Source: Caballeronia humi (GTDB lineage Bacteria > Pseudomonadota > Gammaproteobacteria > Burkholderiales > Burkholderiaceae). Taken from it: 64,000 nucleotides of DNA. Below the pieces are notes generated by a model. That model was not told the origin of the DNA, did no database searches, and worked only from the letters and a program-made list of their open reading frames with translations. The DNA lies in contig NZ_FCNW02000017.1 in the NCBI RefSeq assembly GCF_001544475.1, forward strand, positions 58,168 to 122,167, in the 5' to 3' direction. Position 1 is the first letter of the stretch; every line of letters starts with the position of its first letter. The position numbers were made by a program, and so were the translations under genes. Of the stretch, positions 60,384 to 64,000 are shown piece by piece.

Positions 60384-60839
60384 TCATGGATGCGTGGTGG
60401 ACGACTTGACTTCGGCACGGGGCGGGCGTCTCAACGCGCGCCGCACGCCGCCGATCACGACGCCCAAGCCGAGCAGGAACGTCGCCGGTACCACCCAATA
60501 ACCGACGAACGCGTGCCACAGGTAGCCCGCGAGCGTGCTGCGCCGGGCGGCATAGAGATCGAGGGCTTCCTGGTGCTTCGCGGCGTTCGCGGACATGACG
60601 TCGGCGGGGCAGCCGGCCGTGCGCGCTTCGTCCGGCGCGCCACGGCACAGCGCGGCCGCGCCTTGAGCGCGCTGCGCATCGGTGAGATCCCAAGTGGAGA
60701 GTGCGCGGACGAGATCGGCCTTGTTGTAGGCCATCTCCTCGCGGATCTCGCTGACCGCGACGATCATCACCGGGACCGCCCAGAAGACGATCACCATCAG
60801 CCACCGCCTGAACCAGCGGTTCTTGTGTTTCCAGGCCAT
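60384..60839 (-). CDS. Two-helix membrane protein of unknown function
   Basis: 151 residues. A membrane helix near 10-28 (WLMVIVFWAVPVMIVAVS) and another near 115-135 (VGYWVVPATFLLGLGVVIGGV) flank an extracytoplasmic or cytoplasmic domain of about 85 residues with two cysteines (AALCRG, AGCPAD). The ATG at 60839 has GGAGACAG upstream. It resembles conserved hypothetical proteins; no function is recognised. Confidence 0.7.
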   Translation of the reverse strand: MAWKHKNRWFRRWLMVIVFWAVPVMIVAVSEIREEMAYNKADLVRALSTWDLTDAQRAQGAAALCRGAPDEARTAGCPADVMSANAAKHQEALDLYAARRSTLAGYLWHAFVGYWVVPATFLLGLGVVIGGVRRALRRPPRAEVKSSTTHP

Positions 60840-61076
60840 CCACTGTCTCCGTTGGATGCAAAACTGCAAGCCGGAAAAGCTGCGGCGGCCGATGGCGCAT
60901 TTCTTGTATTGATCGTGGGGCCGCCCTCGCGCCATCTTATGAGAAAAACCGCGCGGGGCGTATCACCTTTGTAGGTGCAGTGCAATATGAGCGGGACGAA
61001 ATGCCGCACAGGGCGTGCGGCGGAGGGATTGGTGCGCTGCGCCGGACCTTGGGCGGTCCGGCTTGTCGGAACCGGA

Positions 61077-61406
61077 TCAGCCCTTGTTGCTCAGGCAACT
61101 CTTCATATAAGCCTTGCGATCGTCGCCAGACTTGCCGGTCGCCGATTTATTGCAGGCGGTCATCTTGTCCTGCTGCGTCATCGGTGCGGAGGCCGCAGCG
61201 GGCGCCGCCGCGAGGCAGCTCTTCATGAACGCCTTGCGTTCGTCGCCTTTCTTGTCGGCGGCCTGCTTGTTGCAATCGGTCATCTTCGATTGCTGGCTGT
61301 TCGCCGCGTAGGTAGCAGGCGCGGCGAGCGCGAAGCCAAGCGCGAGAACGGCGGCGCCCGAACGGATCAGACGGGTGGATCGGTTGAGGCTTGATGAGTT
61401 GTACAT
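61077..61406 (-). CDS. PsiF-family periplasmic protein with two repeats
   Basis: 109 residues. The signal peptide ends AAPATYAAN. Two PsiF repeats follow: KMTDCNKQAADKKGDERKAFMKSCL and KMTACNKSATGKSGDDRKAYMKSCL, each with two cysteines and a Lys/Asp-rich helix. In E. coli psiF is induced by phosphate starvation; the biochemical role is unknown. No Pho box was confirmed upstream. Confidence 0.88.
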   Translation of the reverse strand: MYNSSSLNRSTRLIRSGAAVLALGFALAAPATYAANSQQSKMTDCNKQAADKKGDERKAFMKSCLAAAPAAASAPMTQQDKMTACNKSATGKSGDDRKAYMKSCLSNKG

Positions 61407-61754
61407 GTAACGCTCCCTTTGAGTTCGACAGCGGTTGTTATTGAATGAGGCTGTGTGACGAGGAACATCGGAGCACCGTGCGTGCAGCGAGGCGTCCGCC
61501 AGCGCATTATGGCAAGCCGAATATCACGATTGGGCGCGGTTAGGGGAAATCAGGACACCATTTTCGCGGCATCGCGCCGAGGCCTTCGTGAAGCGGCTGT
61601 AAGCCTTGCATGCAACAGGGCGCGAGCTTCGGTGGCCGCGCCTTACAAGCGGTGTACCAGCGCTGGAACGTGGCTTGCAGACCGCTTTCAGGCGTTGTCG
61701 TTATCGAAGCATGGCGCAGTTGCACCCCACAACATTCAATCGAAGGAGTGGCTC
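61407..61754. other. 348-bp intergenic region between psiF and the next gene
   Basis: The frame of the following gene is open through it, but the codon use and the translated sequence do not look real. I see no clear promoter, hairpin or RNA gene beyond the expected start regions of the divergent genes. Confidence 0.4.
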
Positions 61755-62036
61755 ATGTCTACCCCGCTGTCCGACCATTACAAGGGCTTCGAAATCAAGG
61801 TACAGGCACTGCGGCGCGCGAAGGAACGCGACGATCCCGAGGACGGCCCGCGCCACTTCGATATCGTCGTGACGATCTCGCGCAGTTCGAGCGGCGAAAG
61901 CGGCCGCGCGGAGATGTTCGGCGTGCCCGACCAGGAGCCGTTCGAAAGCCCCATCGATGCGACGCGCGCGGGCATCGACTACGCACGGGACATCATCGAT
62001 CACAAAATTGAAGGACAATCTGTCGATGAACTGTGA
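61755..62036 (+). CDS. Conserved hypothetical protein, small and acidic
   Basis: 93 residues, MSTPLSDHYKGFEIKVQALRRAKERDDPEDGPRHFDIVV and then ESPIDATRAGIDYARDIIDHKIEGQSVDEL. It looks like one small alpha/beta domain with a last helix. No membrane segment or signal. The ATG at 61755 has GAAGGAG upstream at a distance of 8 nt. I do not recognise its function. Confidence 0.7.
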   Translation: MSTPLSDHYKGFEIKVQALRRAKERDDPEDGPRHFDIVVTISRSSSGESGRAEMFGVPDQEPFESPIDATRAGIDYARDIIDHKIEGQSVDEL

Positions 62037-62194
62037 CGAGCCCTTGTGCAACTTGTTGCGCGCTCACCGGTTCATGCCCGATTGACCATACGGGCCTCAC
62101 CGTCGAGAATCGACGGCGGGCAAACGTTGACCGTCATGAATCACGCGTCAACCTCGGACCCAGACAACACGAAACGAAATAACTGGAGATACGC

Positions 62195-63160
62195 ATGAAC
62201 CGAAATATCCGCCGGCGGGTCCTGTCGGCCGCCGTCGCGCTGGCTGTTTGCTCCATCCTTCCCGTGCCGTTCTCCGCGGCCGTGGCGCAAACACCGGCAA
62301 AGCCCAAGGTCGCGCTCGTGATGAAGTCGCTCGCGAACGAGTTCTTCCTCACGATGGAAACCGGCGCGAAGGAATACCAGAAGCACAACGCCGCTCAGTT
62401 CGACCTGATCACCAACGGCATCAAGGACGAAACCGATACCGCCAACCAGATCCGCATCGTCGAGCAGATGATCGTCTCGAAGGTCGATGCGATCGTGATC
62501 GCGCCCGCCGATTCGAAGGCGCTTGTGCCGGTCATCAAGAAGGCGGTGGATGCGGGGATCATCGTCGTGAATATCGACAACCGGCTCGATCCCGACGTGC
62601 TGAAGTCGAAGGATCTGAACGTGCCGTTCGTCGGCCCGGACAACCGCAAGGGCGCGAAGAAGGTCGGCGACTATCTCGCGAAGTTTCTCAAATCGGGCGA
62701 TGAAGTCGGCGTGATCGAAGGCGTCTCGACCACGACCAACGCGCAGCAGCGCACGGCCGGCTTCAAGGACGCCATGGAGGCGGGCGGCATGAAGGTAGCC
62801 GCGCTGCAGTCGGGCGACTGGGAAATCGACAAGGGCAACGCGGTCGCGGCGCAGATCCTCAACGCCAATCCGAACGTGAAGGCGCTTCTCTGCGGCAACG
62901 ACAACATGGCGATCGGCGCGGTGTCGGCGATCCGCGCGGCGGGCAAGGCGGGCAAGGTGCAGGTTGTCGGCTACGACAACATCAACGCGATCAAGCCGAT
63001 GCTGAAGGACGGACGCGTTCTTGCCACCGCGGACCAGTACGCGGCGAAGCAGGCCGTGTTCGGCATCGATACGGCGTTGAAGGCGATTTCCGGCCACAAG
63101 AAGCAGTCGGAGCTGTCGGGTGTGATCGAGACGCCGGTCGAACTCGTGACGAAGAAATAG
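62195..63160 (+). CDS. Periplasmic sugar-binding protein of an ABC transporter (RbsB-like)
   Basis: 321 residues. Sec signal peptide to about 31 (AAVAQTP). Peripla_BP_4 fold: KPKVALVMKSLANEFFLTMETGAKEY, then VDAIVIAPADSKALVPVIKKAVDAGIIVVNIDNRLD, GVIEGVSTTTNAQQRTAGFKDAM and VQVVGYDNINAIKPMLKDGRVLATADQYA. It binds a pentose or hexose-type ligand. The ATG at 62195 has GGAGA upstream. Genes for the ATPase and permease do not follow; repeats do. Confidence 0.92.
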   Translation: MNRNIRRRVLSAAVALAVCSILPVPFSAAVAQTPAKPKVALVMKSLANEFFLTMETGAKEYQKHNAAQFDLITNGIKDETDTANQIRIVEQMIVSKVDAIVIAPADSKALVPVIKKAVDAGIIVVNIDNRLDPDVLKSKDLNVPFVGPDNRKGAKKVGDYLAKFLKSGDEVGVIEGVSTTTNAQQRTAGFKDAMEAGGMKVAALQSGDWEIDKGNAVAAQILNANPNVKALLCGNDNMAIGAVSAIRAAGKAGKVQVVGYDNINAIKPMLKDGRVLATADQYAAKQAVFGIDTALKAISGHKKQSELSGVIETPVELVTKK

Positions 63161-63172
63161 CGTCGTCGCGTG

Positions 63173-63202
63173 GGCCGGCCTAAAGTTTTGCGCGGGCCGG
63201 CC
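63173..63202 (+). terminator. Hairpin after the sugar-binding protein gene
   Basis: GGCCGGCC (63173-63180) and GGCCGGCC (63195-63202) can pair as an 8-bp stem around a 14-nt loop. It follows the stop codon by 12 bp, but no T-run is present. Confidence 0.5.
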
Positions 63203-63249
63203 GTCAATCATTGAAGAGCGTGATTCCCGGGATTTTGACGCTGGCGCTT

Positions 63250-63283
63250 GGGGGTGGGGGTGGGGGTGGGGGTGGGGTTGGGG
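63250..63283 (+). repeat. G-run array, four GGGGGT hexamers plus variants
   Basis: The stretch has six consecutive runs of four or five G separated by one or two T. It can form a G-quadruplex on the plus strand, and slippage could change the copy number. GGTTTAAACC, a 10-bp palindrome, follows immediately at 63282-63291. Confidence 0.85.
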
Positions 63284-63368
63284 TTTAAACCGTTTGATGC
63301 ACTTAGGCCTCTATGGAGCTTGCTTTGTTTTCGGTCTATTCGCTCTGCCCCTGTCCGGGGCGGGACTC

Positions 63369-63406
63369 ACTTTCTTTGCTGCTGCAAAGAAAGTAAGCAA
63401 AGAAAG
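63369..63406. repeat. Hairpin module in the left arm, three copies of GCAAAGAAAG
   Basis: ACTTTCTTTGC (63369-63379) pairs with GCAAAGAAAGT (63384-63394) over a TGCT loop, and a third direct copy GCAAAGAAAG lies at 63397-63406. The mirror image is found in the right arm near 63945-63979. The module looks like a REP-type palindrome. Confidence 0.75.
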
Positions 63407-63563
63407 CAGCTTCCCACCGCCAGTGCTACCAAACCCTCACTTGAGCCTCGACGGATTGGCGCTGGAGAGTAAGTGTCGCCCTCACGGAGGAACGGGGCTT
63501 GGCTCGCGGACCCACTGTGTCAACTCGCAGTACACCGGACCGGTGCAGCAGTCATACATCCGT

Positions 63564-63790
63564 CCTCGCGCTATGCGCTCAGACGTCGGGTGCACCGCGC
63601 AGGGAAGCAAGGCAGGCAGGGAGCTTGAGTTTGTGAACCCCGCATCTGCGCGAAGCGAAGACGGCGCGATCCTCGCGCTACGCGGTCAGACGTTGGGTGC
63701 ACCGCGCAGGGAATCCAAGGTAACAGGAAGCGCAAGCACAAGATGGTTTTGGTGAACCCGACGTCGGAGCGAAGCGAGGACGGAGCCAAA
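63564..63790 (+). repeat. Imperfect tandem repeat in the core of the element (period about 107-119 bp)
   Basis: CCTCGCGCTA-type sequence at 63564 recurs at 63671, and GGGTGCACCGCGCAGGGA at 63588 recurs at 63695, both at a period of 107. GTGAACCC at 63633 recurs at 63752, a period of 119, so a 12-bp difference lies between the copies. Reading frames cross the repeat on both strands, but none looks like a known protein. Confidence 0.75.
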
Positions 63791-64000
63791 CGGAGCGCAT
63801 ACCACTCAGAGCAAGTGCGCGTTGACGCAGTGGGTCCGCGAGCCAAGCCCATTTCTACCGTGAGGGCGACACTTACTCTCCAGCGCCAATCCCAATCAAA
63901 CGCTTGTGGTGGATTGTTAGTTTTGGCGGTGGGAAGCTGCTTTCTTTGCTTACTTTCTTTGCAGCAGCAAAGAAAGTGAGTCCCGCCCCGGACAGGGGCA

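Larger units (their letters stand above)
63346..64000. repeat. Compound inverted-repeat element (about 180-bp arms), probably reaching past the window end
   Basis: The left arm 63346-63524 is repeated in inverse orientation at 63821-64000. The outer 77 bases (63346-63422 versus 63924-64000) are identical, an inner block of 34 bases (63454-63487 versus 63858-63891) is identical, and a third block to 63524 has one mismatch; between the first two blocks about 31 bases differ. The core of 296 bp contains an imperfect tandem repeat. No transposase or convincing gene is present. The right arm ends exactly at the window edge, so the real element may be longer. Confidence 0.85.

Noticed and set aside
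61455..61754. 100-codon upstream extension of the small hypothetical gene
   Set aside because: The codon use and the translated sequence look non-coding, and the ATG at 61755 has a proper ribosome binding site.
63248..63472. Open frame starting with a Val-Gly dipeptide repeat
   Set aside because: The Val-Gly series is only the translation of the GGGGGT array, and the rest runs across the repeat element.
63571..63852. Minus-strand open frame across the tandem repeat
   Set aside because: It follows the repeat unit, with cysteine- and arginine-rich low-quality sequence. Frames of this kind are often annotated as hypothetical proteins wherever the repeat occurs.
63346..64000. CRISPR array or IS element at the right end
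   Set aside because: The repeats are inverted arms and one long-period tandem pair, not short direct repeats with unique spacers. No transposase frame is present.

Overview
This window is a gene-dense stretch of about 64 kb from a high-GC beta-proteobacterial chromosome. Protein sequences and gene order point to Burkholderiaceae, most likely the Paraburkholderia/Caballeronia group: mfd-ispD-ispF, tig-clpP-clpX-lon-hupB-ppiD, mltG-tmk-holB-tatD, an OmpR/RisA-type two-component pair, and an AhpC/AhpD pair. The genus assignment is inference from remembered family resemblance, with no database search behind it. Most of the window is core genome. I see no prophage, integron, CRISPR array or transposase gene.

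Layout. 1-5.5 kb: 5' part of mfd, isoprenoid genes ispD/ispF, peroxide defence ahpC/ahpD, and a sensor kinase/OmpR-type regulator pair. 5.7-8.1 kb: a small secreted protein, a DUF1501 protein, a squalene/phytoene-synthase relative with a degraded first Asp-rich motif, and tRNA-Leu(UAG). 8.3-12.7 kb: a DUF2946 / TonB-dependent receptor / PepSY membrane protein cassette that looks like metal or metallophore uptake. 12.7-23.3 kb: glycerate kinase, then the protein quality-control block tig-clpP-clpX-lon, hupB, tRNA-Val and tRNA-Asp, and ppiD. 23.4-30 kb: a lipoprotein, a GDSL esterase and an ABC ATPase whose divergent start codons overlap, pgi, nnr and a D-amino-acid dehydrogenase-like flavoprotein. 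30.4-38.4 kb: purL, then a leftward group of parvulin, bolA-like, yciB/ispZ, msrB and selO.

38.5-48 kb: an acyl-CoA ligase followed by a rightward beta-oxidation-like run (FadB-type bifunctional enzyme, nicotinamidase, thiolase, Dabb protein, hotdog thioesterase, MDR reductase, SDR, alpha/beta hydrolase). A promoter overlapped by a perfect 12-bp palindrome lies in front of the run. 48-54.7 kb: NRDE and ygfZ leftward; mltG-tmk-holB-GNAT-tatD-ankyrin rightward. 54.7-59.3 kb: an orphan Rap1a/Tai-type immunity protein, an MscS channel, otsA and a GT4 glycosyltransferase, suggesting an osmotic-stress neighbourhood. 59.4-63.2 kb: small envelope proteins (SYLF lipoprotein, two-helix membrane protein, PsiF), a conserved hypothetical protein and a sugar-binding periplasmic protein.

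The last 750 bp is the least ordinary part. It has a G-run array of GGGGGT hexamers, then a compound element with two roughly 180-bp inverted arms. Each arm carries an 11-bp-stem hairpin, and the arms surround a core with an imperfect tandem repeat of about 107-119 bp. The element ends at or beyond the window edge. It is the best candidate here for an undescribed repeat or mobile structure. No complete new multi-gene system was found.
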